This document shows, piece after piece, positions 15,779-25,124 of a stretch of 64,000 nt of DNA. A program made the position numbers and the translations under genes. The DNA lies in assembly GCF_001426885.1 (NCBI RefSeq), contig NZ_LMFP01000028.1, positions 148,106 through 212,105 of the forward strand, written 5' to 3'. Numbering within the stretch: position 1 is the stretch's first letter; every line of letters begins with the position of its first letter. The notes under the pieces were generated by a model. It was not told the DNA's origin. It did no database searches and worked only from the letters and a program-made list of their open reading frames with translations. The stretch is from Pelomonas sp. Root1444. GTDB lineage: Bacteria > Pseudomonadota > Gammaproteobacteria > Burkholderiales > Burkholderiaceae_C.

Positions 15779-17437
15779 TTAGTAAGGACCGGCGCCGGGC
15801 GCCGTCAGCTCGAAACTCTGGACGTCCAGCCAGGAACCGGGCTTGTCGCCCACCGCGAAAAGCCCGACCTGCGCACCTACCCAACCGCCGCGCGTGACCG
15901 GGAATGCCGGCCCCGCCTTGATGAAGGTCTTGTGGTCGACGCTGTAGGCGAAGTTCACGAAGGCGCCTTCGTTGATGTACAGGCGCAGCGTCAGTTCCTG
16001 CGGCGCCGGTGACAGCACCACCGTCGCCTGCTCCTGGCAGCGCGGCCCGAAGGGGCCGCAGACCGCCTGCACCAGCTCGTTCACCCCTGCCCTGCGCCGC
16101 AGCCCCAGCCAGGTGTACTGGATGGCATTGACGATCAACCCGGCGCGGTCGCCCTCATTGGGGTTGTCCAGCCGCAGCCGGGTCGTGACGAGAAAGCGCG
16201 AAGCAGGTGCGCGCTGGGCCAGGATGGCCGGCGAGGCGCGGACAAAGCCGTCGGCCTCCGGCGATGCAACGGTGAACAGCCGCAACTGCCCGGCCTTGGG
16301 GTCGAGCGCATACCAGCCGGGTTGAGGATTGGCGCTCCACGTCCATTGCGGCGCCAGGGTGGGCGACTTGAAGTCATCACTGTGGGCGGGCGCGGCGGCG
16401 CCGTGCCCCTGCACCGGCTTCTTGAAGGTCATGACAGGCTCGCCCGTGCCAGCGCGCCGGCCGGGTTGGCCGATCAGGGGCCAGCCGTCCTTCCAGGTCA
16501 TCGGCTGCAGGTGCACGACGCGCCCGTACGGCCCCTTGTCCTGGAAGTGCACGAACCAGTCCTTGCCATCGGGCGCTGAAACCCACGCGCCCTGGTGCGG
16601 CCCGTTGACCGGCGTGTCGCCCTGGTCCATGACATTGCGGACTTCGTACGGCCCCGTCAGTGACCTGGACCTGAACACCGCCTGCCAGCCCATCTCGACA
16701 CCACCCGCCGGTGCGAAGACGTAGTAGTAGCCATGGGCCTTGTAGAGCTTCGGGCCCTCCACGGTGTGATAACCGGGAAAGTTGGCGCCGTTGATGATGT
16801 CAACGGCAGGCTCGTCCAGCATGCGCGCGGCGTTCGGCTCCATGCGTTGCAGCGTGACGAGGTTGTTCTTCCCTGCCCTGCTGAAGGCCCAGGCGTAGGC
16901 GAGGTAGGCCTTGCCGTCGTCGTCCCAGAACGGCGCGGGGTCGATCAGGCCCTTGCCGGCGATCAGCAGGCGCGGCGTGCTCCAGGGCCCGCGGAAGTTC
17001 TCGGCCTCGACGACGTAGATGCCGAAGTCCGGGTCCGGATAGAAGATGAAGAACTTGCCGTTGTGGTGCCTGATGGCCGGCGCCCAGACGCCTTTGCCGT
17101 ACTGCGGCTTGCTGAAGGTTTCGCGCGGCACGAGCTCCGGCAGCGCATGGCCGACCAGCGTCCAGTTCACCAGGTCGGGCGACTCCAGCAGCGGCAGCCC
17201 CGGCACGTTGGTGAAGCTCGATGCCGTCATGTAGAAGCGCGCGCCCACGCGGACGACGTCGGGGTCGGAATAGTCGGTGTGCAGCACCGGGTTGCGATAA
17301 CGCCCGTCGCCGAGGTCGGCAACCCAGGGCGCGCCCGGCTGCAGCCCCTGGGCCTGCACCACGGTCCCGATCGCCGTAGCAACCAGCAGCCCCTGCAGGG
17401 CACGACGAAGCAATGACAAGGTCTTGCGCATGATCAC
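15779..17437 (-). CDS. Glycoside hydrolase family 43 (xylosidase/arabinofuranosidase type), with C-terminal beta-sandwich
   Basis: A 552-residue exported protein with an N-terminal signal peptide ending near V-V-Q-A-Q. Catalytic GH43 five-bladed propeller motifs follow in order: Y-S-D-P-D-V-V-R (general base Asp), G-V-W-A-P, L-I-D-P-A-P-F-W-D (pKa-modulating Asp) and H-T-V-E-G-P-K (acid Glu). After about residue 335 comes a DUF1349/XynB-C-like beta-sandwich of about 200 residues. That layout is typical of GH43 subfamily 12 and related enzymes acting on arabinose- or xylose-decorated glycans. Its ATG overlaps the upstream GH88 stop by 4 bp. The exact substrate is unknown. Confidence 0.88.
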   Translation of the reverse strand: MIMRKTLSLLRRALQGLLVATAIGTVVQAQGLQPGAPWVADLGDGRYRNPVLHTDYSDPDVVRVGARFYMTASSFTNVPGLPLLESPDLVNWTLVGHALPELVPRETFSKPQYGKGVWAPAIRHHNGKFFIFYPDPDFGIYVVEAENFRGPWSTPRLLIAGKGLIDPAPFWDDDGKAYLAYAWAFSRAGKNNLVTLQRMEPNAARMLDEPAVDIINGANFPGYHTVEGPKLYKAHGYYYVFAPAGGVEMGWQAVFRSRSLTGPYEVRNVMDQGDTPVNGPHQGAWVSAPDGKDWFVHFQDKGPYGRVVHLQPMTWKDGWPLIGQPGRRAGTGEPVMTFKKPVQGHGAAAPAHSDDFKSPTLAPQWTWSANPQPGWYALDPKAGQLRLFTVASPEADGFVRASPAILAQRAPASRFLVTTRLRLDNPNEGDRAGLIVNAIQYTWLGLRRRAGVNELVQAVCGPFGPRCQEQATVVLSPAPQELTLRLYINEGAFVNFAYSVDHKTFIKAGPAFPVTRGGWVGAQVGLFAVGDKPGSWLDVQSFELTAPGAGPY

Positions 17438-18636
17438 CAGTAGGGCTTCCAGATTCGCGTCAGTCGGGCGAGCGCTTCGAGGTAGAAGTAGTCGCCCCAG
17501 ACGCAGGACTCGTCCACGCCGATGCGGTTGGGCTTGTGATAGACGGCATGCACCAGCAGGCCGGCACCGGGCGCCGCATCCTTGGCGAAATAGCTCGCGG
17601 CCAGCGTCAGGATCATCCCGGTGGCCGCATGCTCATAGATCGACCGTTGCGGGTCCAGCAGCGGCATCTGGCTGGCCAGCTCGAGCAGCCCGCAGGCGGC
17701 AATGGCGGCCGCGGAGCTGTCCCGCTCCTCCGGGCCGTCGGTGAAGATCAGGTCCCAGTAGCAGATGCCGTCCGACGGCAGGCGGTTGAGGAAGTAGTTG
17801 GCCAGCACCTGGCCAAGCTCGATGAGGCGCGGGTCATCCTTGTGCCGGGCGACCAGCGGGAAGCCGGCGATACCCCAGGCCTGGCCGCGCGACCAGCAGG
17901 AACTGTCCGCCACGCCCTGGTGCGTGTTGCCACCGCGAGGCCGGCCGGTGTCGGCGTCGAAGAAGTAGGTGTGATAGGTCGAGCCGTCGGCGCGGACGAT
18001 GTGCCGCGCGGCCTGTTCGATGTGCCGGTCCGCCGCCGCCCGGTAGCGCAGGTCACCGGTGACGTCCGCCGCCCAGTACAGCAGCGGCAGGTTGAGGTTG
18101 CAGTCGATGATCATGCGGCCGCGTTGCGCCGGATCGTTCAGGTCGCCCCAGGCCTGGATGATGCCGGCGCCGGTGTGGAAGCGCTCCATCAACAGCTGTG
18201 CGGCGCCGAGGGCCGCGTCCTTTGCCACGCGGCTGCCGGTCAGCTTGTAGCCGGCGACGCAGGACAGGCTGTACAGGAAACCCAGGTCGTGATGGTTGGT
18301 GGAGATGCGGTCGCGCTGGCGGTCGAAGAAGCTGGCCACGTGGCGCTCCGCCGCCTCCCGGAACTTGTCGCCACCGCTGAGTTCATAGGCCAGCCAGAGC
18401 TGGCCGGTCCAGAAGCCATTGGTCCACTCGGTGTTGCCCATCGCGGGGTAAATGCCGCCCTGGCTGGACGGCTCGGGGAAGGTGTCACCGAAGTGGTCGA
18501 GGTTTCGTGCGACGGCCGCGACCGCCGCGGCGATGGCACGCTCGACCCTTGTCTTGGAGGGTTGCTCAAGCCAGGCTTTCGGCAGGCGTTCGATGTGGAG
18601 GAACTCCGGCTTGGCCGGGTGCAGGGTCTCTCGCAT
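17434..18636 (-). CDS. Glycoside hydrolase family 88 (unsaturated glucuronyl hydrolase)
   Basis: A 400-residue cytoplasmic protein without a signal peptide, of normal GH88 length with an alpha/alpha-barrel pattern. Recognisable landmarks are N-T-E-W-T-N-G-F-W-T-G-Q-L-W, N-H-H-D-L-G-F-L-Y (Asp equivalent to the first catalytic Asp), M-I-I-D-C-N-L-N-L-P-L-L (second Asp), S-R-G-Q-A-W and R-D-S-S-A-A-A-I. GH88 enzymes hydrate the 4,5-unsaturated uronic acid at the non-reducing end of oligosaccharides released by polysaccharide lyases. The gene is 8 bp from the MFS importer, which fits import of an unsaturated oligomer followed by cytoplasmic cleavage. No lyase gene is visible in the window, so one would have to be elsewhere. 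Confidence 0.9.
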   Translation of the reverse strand: MRETLHPAKPEFLHIERLPKAWLEQPSKTRVERAIAAAVAAVARNLDHFGDTFPEPSSQGGIYPAMGNTEWTNGFWTGQLWLAYELSGGDKFREAAERHVASFFDRQRDRISTNHHDLGFLYSLSCVAGYKLTGSRVAKDAALGAAQLLMERFHTGAGIIQAWGDLNDPAQRGRMIIDCNLNLPLLYWAADVTGDLRYRAAADRHIEQAARHIVRADGSTYHTYFFDADTGRPRGGNTHQGVADSSCWSRGQAWGIAGFPLVARHKDDPRLIELGQVLANYFLNRLPSDGICYWDLIFTDGPEERDSSAAAIAACGLLELASQMPLLDPQRSIYEHAATGMILTLAASYFAKDAAPGAGLLVHAVYHKPNRIGVDESCVWGDYFYLEALARLTRIWKPYW

Positions 18637-18644
18637 GGGTGGGA

Positions 18645-19910
18645 TCAGCTGGATGCTTTCGCGACGTCGCCCGTCTGTTCGGGCGAGTCGTCAGGGTGAG
18701 GCGGCGATCCTGTTTCCGCAGGGGTCGGAGACAGGCTGAAAGCCGACAGGACGAGGAAGCCGGCGCCGACGGCCGACAGCAGCAGGTAGGAGCTGGGGAA
18801 GCCGATCAGGTCGTAGCTCCTGCCCACGATGGGTGACAGCAGCGCCAGGCCGAGGGAGTGGCCGAAGCTCACGCCGACCATGTAGACCGTCGACGCGAGC
18901 CGGTTGTCGAAGTGACAGGCGATGTAGCGGAACACCGAGACCACCAGGATCGGCAGTTCGACCGAGTGCAGCATCTTCATGGCCGAGATGGAGACCGGAC
19001 CGACGGCCACGCCCGAGCCGAAGATGCGCAGGACCATGATGGTTCCGGCCAGCAGCAGGCCGTTCTTCGCGCCGATGCGCCGCACCAGCAGCGGCGACAG
19101 GAACAGGCCGGCGGCCTCGAAGAAGATCTGCAGCGAGTTCAGGTAGCCGAACATGGCAGCGCCGGTTGCCTTGTCCGGGAACTGGGCCGCGAAGTAGCTG
19201 GGGAACTGCTGGTCGTAGACGAGGTAGATGTTGGTGACCGTCAGCACGAACACCATGAATCGCCAGAAGGCCTTGTCCCGCAGCAGCGCCAGCGCATCGC
19301 GCAAGCGCAGCGCCTGCTCGCGGGTGTCGGTCGCGCCGTGCGCCGGCAGGCGCCAGAAAGCCAGCATGGCCACCAGCACCAGGCCGGCGACCGAGGCCAG
19401 CATGAAGTTGTAGTGCGGGTCGAGGTTGTAGAGGCGGCCGCTCATGAAGGCGGCCGACGCGAAGCCCAGCGAGCCCCACAGGCGCACGCGGCTGTACTCG
19501 AAGCCGTAGGCGCGGCCGATGCGGTCGACGTAGGACTCGATGGCGTAGCTGCCGGCCAGGAAGGTGATGCCCAGATAGATGCCGCCCACGGCCGCGCCCG
19601 CCAGTACGTTGGTCTTGAGCAGCGGGCCGTAGACATAGACCAGGAACAGCCCGGACGTCATGCACAGCACGCCCACCACCCACAGGATGTGCCGGCGCAT
19701 GCCCAGCTTGTCGGACAGGTAGCCGTACACCGGTTGCGAGCACATCGCCGCGAAGGCGTTGGCCGCGAACACGATGCCGGTCTCGGTACCCGATAACTCC
19801 AGCGTCGAGCGCAGCCACAAGGCGAGCAGCGACACGCTCATCGCCTGGGCGAAGAAGTACACGTAGACGAACGTGCTCAGGAAGCGGTAGTGGGACTGCT
19901 TGGGGGTCAT
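18645..19910 (-). CDS. MFS oligosaccharide:H+ symporter-like transporter
   Basis: A 421-residue inner-membrane protein with 12 predicted helices. It begins M-T-P-K-Q-S-H-Y-R-F-L-S-T-F-V-Y-V, resembling the LacY/oligosaccharide-symporter N-terminus. Loop 2-3 has G-Y-L-S-D-K-L-G-M-R-R-H, and E-S-Y-V-D-R-I-G / F-E-Y-S-R-V-R-L-W-G-S-L-G-F recalls the LacY helix 4-5 region (E-x-x ... R-x-x-G-x-x-G). The ATG at 19910 is preferred over an upstream TTG. It sits between GH88 and GH97 genes and is inferred to import the short oligosaccharides that GH88 processes. Confidence 0.85.
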   Translation of the reverse strand: MTPKQSHYRFLSTFVYVYFFAQAMSVSLLALWLRSTLELSGTETGIVFAANAFAAMCSQPVYGYLSDKLGMRRHILWVVGVLCMTSGLFLVYVYGPLLKTNVLAGAAVGGIYLGITFLAGSYAIESYVDRIGRAYGFEYSRVRLWGSLGFASAAFMSGRLYNLDPHYNFMLASVAGLVLVAMLAFWRLPAHGATDTREQALRLRDALALLRDKAFWRFMVFVLTVTNIYLVYDQQFPSYFAAQFPDKATGAAMFGYLNSLQIFFEAAGLFLSPLLVRRIGAKNGLLLAGTIMVLRIFGSGVAVGPVSISAMKMLHSVELPILVVSVFRYIACHFDNRLASTVYMVGVSFGHSLGLALLSPIVGRSYDLIGFPSSYLLLSAVGAGFLVLSAFSLSPTPAETGSPPHPDDSPEQTGDVAKASS

Positions 19911-19944
19911 GGCTCGCAATGAGGGGTACGGAAGACGACCGGCA

Positions 19945-21834
19945 TCAACGTTCCGGGCTGAGCCAGATCGCCTGGCCGCCGGACGCCGGCAGGTTCAAGG
20001 CCAACACATCGTCGGCGACGACCTTCAGCGTGCGGACGCCCACCCGGGTGCGTGTCGGCACGGTGGCGTCGTCCGCATAGACCGTGGCGATGAAGCGCCG
20101 GCCCCGGGGCAGGAAGGACAGCGGCAGCTTGATGCTGCGGGCGTCGTTGTTGGTGATGCTGCCCACGAACCACTCGTCACCCTTGCGCCGGGCGATGGTC
20201 ACGCTTTCGCCGGGCCGGCCTTGCACCACGCGCGTCTCGTCCCACACCGTCGGGATGCGATCCCAGAAGGCCAGTTCGGGCTCGTCCTGCGACATTTCCG
20301 GCTTGTCGTACCAGTACAGCGTCTGCAAGGGGCTGTAGTAGATGACCGCGAGCGCCAGTTGGTGGGCATGCGTCGTCTTGATGCGCGGGTCGTAGTAGCA
20401 GATCGTGTAGTCCGCCGCGCCGGCCAGGAAGCGCACGAACGGCAGCACGGTGTTGTGGGTCGCGTCCGGCATCTCCTCGTTGCCGCGGATGCCTTCGGCG
20501 GTCAGCAGATGGGGCCAGGTGCGCTGCTCGCCCGTCGGGCGCCAGTCGTCATGCACGTTGACCATGATGCGTGCCGCGGCGGCCTGCTGGATGGTCTTGT
20601 CCAGCCAGGTCGTCCAGCGGTGCGAGCCCACCTGGACGAAGCCGAACTTGACGCCCTTGACGCCCCAGTCGCGGTAGGTCTGGAACAGCGTGTCCGACTG
20701 GGCCAGCAAGGCCTGCTGGTTCACGTACAGCCAGACGCCGATGCCGCGCGCCTTGGCGTACTCGATGATGCCCGGGAGGTCGAAGTCGGGGATGGCGACG
20801 CGGGTGGCGTCCGAGCTGAACGAGAACGCCGGGCCGTACCACTTCCAGTCGAAGAGGATGTACTGCAACTGGTGACGGGCGGCAAAGTCGATGTTCGCCT
20901 TGGCCGCGGCCGTCGTCTGCGTCATCACCCGCATGATCTTGCCCGGCTTGATCCACGACGTGTCGGCGATCCGCGAGGGCGGGTTCAGGTTCAGGATGAA
21001 GTCGTTGTTCTCGATCAGCCTGCCGGGCGCGCGCGCGACCATGATGCCGCGCCACGGCGTGGCGAACGGCGAGATGAGGTCGGCCGGGTCGTGCATGGCC
21101 GTCACCAGCGTGTCGGGCCGGGCGGTGCTCAGCTTGAACTTCGTGCGCGCGTAGTCGACCATCTGCGCCTCGAGCAGCGCCACATGCAGGCCGTTCGGCA
21201 GCTCCAGCGTCAGCGGGCGCTCGGACTGGTCGGGCCAGTCGCGCAGCGGCAGCAGGCGGTAGGGTGCCTGGGCCCAGCCGTGGAACCAGGCGCGCGTGCC
21301 GGCAGGCAGCGCGAACTCGGTGTCCTCGCTGAGGATGCGGTAGTAGCTGCCCTTGGGGTTCTCGGGAAAGGCGAAGCGCAACGCCACGCCGGCGTCATAG
21401 GCCCGCACCTCGACCGTCACCTGGTAGATGGGGTTGTCGTCTTTCACCAGGTCGACGCTGAGTGCCCGGTAGTGGTCGCGGACCTCCGCCCGTTCGCCGG
21501 TCACGGGCTTCCACGTCGAGTCGTGTGCGCTGCGGCGCGTGCCGACGACCTGGAGGTTCTCGAACCAGCGCGGCCGGCGGTCGACGGGTAGCGCCATCGC
21601 GCTCTCGGACAGGTGGTTGTCCAACTGCAGCTCCAGCAGCGACTCGCGGATGACGGTCCCGCCTTCGTAGCGGACGCTGTAGTACAGCGCCCGCTTGCCA
21701 GCGGCATCGGCCCTTTGCTGCAGCGTGACGGCGACGCGGCCGTCGGGCGAGGTCAGCGTCTCCTCCAAGCCGCCGGCACGCGCCAGCGTCAGGCTGCACA
21801 GCCACGAGATGAGGACGAAGAAGAGTGGGCGCAT
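19945..21834 (-). CDS. Glycoside hydrolase family 97
   Basis: A 629-residue precursor with a signal peptide (L-F-F-V-L-I-S-W-L-C-S-L-T-L-A-R-A). An N-terminal beta-sandwich covers about residues 25-275, a (beta/alpha)8 catalytic barrel about 280-540, and a C-terminal beta-sandwich follows, as in SusB and related alpha-glycosidases. The barrel carries F-D-W-K-W-Y, G-V-K-F-G-F, the T-A-E-G-I-R-G-N-E loop and W-D-E-T. In retaining GH97 members the strand-4 motif holds an Asp nucleophile. Here the corresponding place reads K-F-G-F with glycine, which suggests the inverting subgroup that uses loop glutamates instead (subgroup rule recalled). It is probably periplasmic, acting on alpha-glucosides or alpha-galactosides. 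Confidence 0.88.
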   Translation of the reverse strand: MRPLFFVLISWLCSLTLARAGGLEETLTSPDGRVAVTLQQRADAAGKRALYYSVRYEGGTVIRESLLELQLDNHLSESAMALPVDRRPRWFENLQVVGTRRSAHDSTWKPVTGERAEVRDHYRALSVDLVKDDNPIYQVTVEVRAYDAGVALRFAFPENPKGSYYRILSEDTEFALPAGTRAWFHGWAQAPYRLLPLRDWPDQSERPLTLELPNGLHVALLEAQMVDYARTKFKLSTARPDTLVTAMHDPADLISPFATPWRGIMVARAPGRLIENNDFILNLNPPSRIADTSWIKPGKIMRVMTQTTAAAKANIDFAARHQLQYILFDWKWYGPAFSFSSDATRVAIPDFDLPGIIEYAKARGIGVWLYVNQQALLAQSDTLFQTYRDWGVKGVKFGFVQVGSHRWTTWLDKTIQQAAAARIMVNVHDDWRPTGEQRTWPHLLTAEGIRGNEEMPDATHNTVLPFVRFLAGAADYTICYYDPRIKTTHAHQLALAVIYYSPLQTLYWYDKPEMSQDEPELAFWDRIPTVWDETRVVQGRPGESVTIARRKGDEWFVGSITNNDARSIKLPLSFLPRGRRFIATVYADDATVPTRTRVGVRTLKVVADDVLALNLPASGGQAIWLSPER

Positions 21835-21843
21835 GGGACTCGC

Positions 21844-22773
21844 TCAGGCAAGGGTCGTGACGTCGACGGCCGGTACGAGGGCCGTCACCTGCTCGATCGT
21901 CGGCGGCGCGGCGCCCGGCTGCATGCAGGCGGCAGCGCCGGCGGCCACGGCCATCCGCAGACGCTGGCTGCCGTCGGCACCGGGCTGGCGCATGAGGGAG
22001 AACAGCAAGGCGCTGATGCTCGCGTCTCCCGCGCCGATGGTGTCGGCCACCGTGATGATGGGGGCCGTGGCGCGCCAGGCGCCGTCGCCGCAGTGGAACT
22101 CGGCCCCGTCGGCACCGCGGGTCAGCAGCACGCTCGCGCGCGGGTTCAGCGCGCGCAGCCGTGTGAAGGCAGCGGCCGTGTCTCGGGTCCGGAACAGCCC
22201 TTCGAGGTCTTCATCAGACACCTTGATGACATCGGCCAGCCCCGACATCGTCCGCAGCGTCGCGTCGTAGCGCCCATCCATCGGCTTGCGGTAGTTCGGG
22301 TCGTAGCTGATGGCCGCGCCCTGGGACTTGAGCCGGATCGCCATCTGGATGAGCCGCTCCGCCAGCGGCTGGCGCGCCAGGCTGATGCCGCCAAAGTGCA
22401 CGTGGCGCACCTCGCGCTCCCAGCCGGCAGGGAGCGCCTCGGGTGCGAAGTGCAGGTCGGCACTGTCGTCGCCGATGAAGAAGTAGTCGGGCGGCGAGGT
22501 CTCGTGGACCATGGCCAGCAACGGCGCCTTGTCACGCCGCTGGATGAAGCGCATGTCGAGCGCCGCGAGCCGCGCGCCCTCGCAGAGCGCGCGGCCGAGC
22601 ACGTCGGTGGACACGGCACCGGCGAAGGCGCTCGCGACACCCAGCCGCGCCATGGCGCGCGCGACGTTGAAGCCCGCACCGCCGATGCGGCTGCACCAGA
22701 CGTCCGGGCGCTTCTGGATCATGTCGGTCAAGGCCTCACCCACCGACACGAACTCGGGCAGCGCGCCGTTCAT
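21844..22773 (-). CDS. PfkB-family carbohydrate kinase (fructokinase-like)
   Basis: A 309-residue ribokinase-fold kinase. The N-terminal G-G-A-G-F-N-V-A-R-A-M-A-R-L-G is the sugar-binding PfkB signature 1. The C-terminal D-T-I-G-A-G-D-A-S-I-S-A-L-L is signature 2, with its anion hole and catalytic Asp. Length is normal. It overlaps the epimerase gene by 4 bp and precedes the GH97 gene by 9 bp. Beside an AGE-family isomerase/epimerase, a role in phosphorylating fructose or another ketose is likely, but specificity cannot be read from the motifs. Confidence 0.88.
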   Translation of the reverse strand: MNGALPEFVSVGEALTDMIQKRPDVWCSRIGGAGFNVARAMARLGVASAFAGAVSTDVLGRALCEGARLAALDMRFIQRRDKAPLLAMVHETSPPDYFFIGDDSADLHFAPEALPAGWEREVRHVHFGGISLARQPLAERLIQMAIRLKSQGAAISYDPNYRKPMDGRYDATLRTMSGLADVIKVSDEDLEGLFRTRDTAAAFTRLRALNPRASVLLTRGADGAEFHCGDGAWRATAPIITVADTIGAGDASISALLFSLMRQPGADGSQRLRMAVAAGAAACMQPGAAPPTIEQVTALVPAVDVTTLA

Positions 22774-23984
22774 GCCGCTGCTCCCAGCACGTTGAGCACC
22801 TCGTAGCAGGCGCCCATGGTGTGATAGTCGGTCTTGCCGGCGGGGCTTTTCTCGTCGCTGAGCTTGCGGTTGTCGCGGCTCAGGATGCGGTACCAGGCGC
22901 CGTGCCGGTGGTCCACCATGTGGGCCCAGCTGTAGGCCCAGATGCGGTCGTACCAGTCCCAGTACCGGGCATCGCCCGTGCGCGCCGCCAGCAGCGCCGC
23001 AGCGGCGAGGGACTCGGCTTGCACCCAGAAGTACTTGTCGCCGTCGCAGACGACGCCTTGGGGATCGAAGCCGTAGGCAATGCCGCCGTGAGCCGGGTCC
23101 CAGGCTTGCGCCATGGCGTCATCGAACAAGGCGGTGGCGCGGGGCAGCAGCCAGTGCGCGGGCTGGGCAAGGCTGGCGGCGTGACGGTCGAGGATGAGCA
23201 GCAGCTTGCACCACTCCGTGAAGTGGCCGGGCTGGTAGCCCCAGGGGCGGAACAGGTTGGCCTTGTCGTCCAGGTTGTAGGCCCAGTCGACCTGCCAGTC
23301 CTGGGTGTAGTGCTCCCAGATGCGGCCGCCCGCAAGGCCGGCCTGGCGGACGGTGATGTGGTGCGCGACCAGCTCCGCGCGCTGCAGATAGCGGAGCTCG
23401 CCGGTCGCCTCATAGGCCGCGATCAGCGCCTCGCAGGCGTGCATGTTGGCGTTCTGGCCGCGGTAGTTGGACAGCGTCAGCCAGTCGGCCGTCGCCTGGT
23501 CGGCGTAGAGGCCGCCGGCGGGCTGCCAGAAGCGGCGTTCCATCAACTCGAAGGTCTCGGCCAGGTGGCCGCGCGCCTCCTCGACGCCGGCAGCCAATGC
23601 ATGCGCGTAGGCGAGCAGGACGAAGGCCAGTCCATAGCAATGGTTGTCGCCGTCCAGGACTTGCTTGCTGCCCCCGGCCCATTTCAAAAGCCAGGTGTAG
23701 CCACCGGTCGCCGGGTCGCGATGCACCTGGCGGAGGAAACGCAGCCCATGGTGGACCGCGTCGAGGTACTCGGGGCGGCCGAAGTGCCGGTAGGCCATCG
23801 CATAGTTGAAGACGAAGCGCGCGCTGCTGACCAGGTGCCGCGTCTGGGCGTCGTACACGTGCCCGTCGTCACGGAAGAAGTGAAAGAAGCCACCGACCGG
23901 ATCGACGCAGCGCGGGTGATAGAAGTGCATCGTCTGGTCGACGTGCTTCAACAGGAAGGCTCTGCTGCGAAAGGAAGGGGTCAC
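22770..23984 (-). CDS. AGE-family sugar epimerase/isomerase (N-acylglucosamine 2-epimerase fold)
   Basis: A 404-residue cytoplasmic alpha/alpha-barrel protein of the AGE superfamily (mannose isomerase, cellobiose epimerase, GlcNAc 2-epimerase). Visible landmarks include R-F-V-F-N-Y-A-M-A, N-M-H-A-C-E-A-L-I-A-A-Y-E, G-H-F-T-E-W-C-K-L-L and the late W-V-Q-A-E-S-L-A-A, which carry the conserved Arg/His/Glu residues of the active site. GTG at 23984 was chosen because it overlaps the upstream stop as GTGA and begins where family alignment would. With the adjacent kinase, a mannose-to-fructose-to-fructose-6-phosphate route is a reasonable inference. Confidence 0.85.
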   Translation of the reverse strand: MTPSFRSRAFLLKHVDQTMHFYHPRCVDPVGGFFHFFRDDGHVYDAQTRHLVSSARFVFNYAMAYRHFGRPEYLDAVHHGLRFLRQVHRDPATGGYTWLLKWAGGSKQVLDGDNHCYGLAFVLLAYAHALAAGVEEARGHLAETFELMERRFWQPAGGLYADQATADWLTLSNYRGQNANMHACEALIAAYEATGELRYLQRAELVAHHITVRQAGLAGGRIWEHYTQDWQVDWAYNLDDKANLFRPWGYQPGHFTEWCKLLLILDRHAASLAQPAHWLLPRATALFDDAMAQAWDPAHGGIAYGFDPQGVVCDGDKYFWVQAESLAAAALLAARTGDARYWDWYDRIWAYSWAHMVDHRHGAWYRILSRDNRKLSDEKSPAGKTDYHTMGACYEVLNVLGAAA

Positions 23985-25039
23985 GCTCGGTCCTGGTTCG
24001 ACGAGTTGCTGTTCGCAGCAATGCGGTAGCGCGTCTTCCACGGGCGGCCTGCTTCCAGGCGGATGCCGAGGCGGGCCGCCAGCGCATGACCTTCAGGCGC
24101 GCGGGCGACACGGCCGAGGTCGAAGAAGCTGTTGACAGGCTCGGCGCCGAGCGCTACATGCCTCCCCTGCCACGGCGGGTGCTGCCGGCCGCGGTTGCTG
24201 ATCCACAGCATCAGGTCGGGGAAGTCGGCGGTGTCCCACGACAGCGCCACGGTGGCGTCATCGTCCAGATAGCGCAGGCGCAGCGGCGCTTCGCCCACAC
24301 TTGCTTTCAATCCGCGCACCTGCAGCAGCTCTTCGGCATCCTGCTGCAGCGGCAGGCGGCTGAGGTCCACCGGCCCGTTCACGCCCTGCATCGCGGCCAG
24401 GTGCTCGCTGCGCTGGTCGGGCAGCAGATGGCTGGCGCCGCCCGTGCTTCGGCTGGGATACGCAAAGATGCCTTCGTGCGCGCCCAGTTCGACCTGCAAC
24501 CGCCCTGCCCGCCCGGGCAGGCGGAAGGTGGGGTGCAGGCCCGCGGGCAGCCGCACGCTGCGCCGCGGATGGACCACCAGTTCCACGTCGAGGGCGGCCA
24601 TGCCGGCAACGGCTTGAACGCGCCGCTCCAGGCGCGCCACGGGCGACGGGTCGGGATAGTCGATGGCGAGGTCGACACGCTGCGAGTCGGCGTGTTCGCA
24701 ATGCCAAGGGTGGTTGGCGCCAAAGCCGTGCGGCCACGCATCGTCGGGCGCGATCACCTGCCAGTTCAACGGCAAGTCCGTCGGCGCATCGGTGCGCCCG
24801 AAAGGCACGCAGGGCCACTCGCCCCGGAGCCGACGCAGGATGCCGGGCAGCCCCCGCGCTTCAGACGTGTCGGCCCAGGGCGCGACATGCATGACCTGCA
24901 GATGCCGAGCGTCGTCGAGACGAAATTCCACCGGCCCCAGCATGGCGCCCAGTGCCTGAACGCTTGCGCTGCCGAAATCCCATTGGATTCGCCACGAAAG
25001 CGGGTCCGTCGCCTCTGCCGGTGGATGGATAGGTTGCAT
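23981..25039 (-). CDS. Aldose 1-epimerase (mutarotase)-like protein
   Basis: A 352-residue beta-rich protein of the galactose-mutarotase-like fold. Segments supporting this are the internal R-R-S-V-R-L-P-A-G-L-H-P-T-F (H-P-x-F substrate-site motif), G-E-W-P-C-V-P-F-G-R near the start and the late A-L-G-A-E-P-V-N-S-F-F-D-L-G (E-P-x-x-S). The ATG at 25039 was preferred because upstream codons read as non-coding intergenic sequence. It interconverts anomers of an aldose released by the glycosidases, or acts on a modified sugar. It is translationally coupled to the AGE epimerase (GTGA overlap) and is the first enzyme gene after the TonB receptor. Confidence 0.72.
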   Translation of the reverse strand: MQPIHPPAEATDPLSWRIQWDFGSASVQALGAMLGPVEFRLDDARHLQVMHVAPWADTSEARGLPGILRRLRGEWPCVPFGRTDAPTDLPLNWQVIAPDDAWPHGFGANHPWHCEHADSQRVDLAIDYPDPSPVARLERRVQAVAGMAALDVELVVHPRRSVRLPAGLHPTFRLPGRAGRLQVELGAHEGIFAYPSRSTGGASHLLPDQRSEHLAAMQGVNGPVDLSRLPLQQDAEELLQVRGLKASVGEAPLRLRYLDDDATVALSWDTADFPDLMLWISNRGRQHPPWQGRHVALGAEPVNSFFDLGRVARAPEGHALAARLGIRLEAGRPWKTRYRIAANSNSSNQDRA

Positions 25040-25072
25040 ATGGGGTGGTGCGCGCCGGTTGCAGCCCGCCGC

Positions 25073-25115
25073 CCGGACGCCGCAACACGCAGCATCCGGG
25101 CCGCCGGAGGCGGCC
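25073..25115 (-). repeat. Paired stem-loops between the TonB receptor and the downstream enzyme genes
   Basis: Two adjacent inverted repeats fill the 85-bp gap. One is an imperfect stem at 25073-25099 (CCGGACGCCGC / GCAGCATCCGG). The other is a perfect 7-bp stem at 25099-25115 (GGCCGCC-GGA-GGCGGCC). No T-run follows. They may stabilise the receptor mRNA or partly attenuate transcription into the enzyme genes. Confidence 0.5.
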
Positions 25116-25124
25116 GAAGGGGCG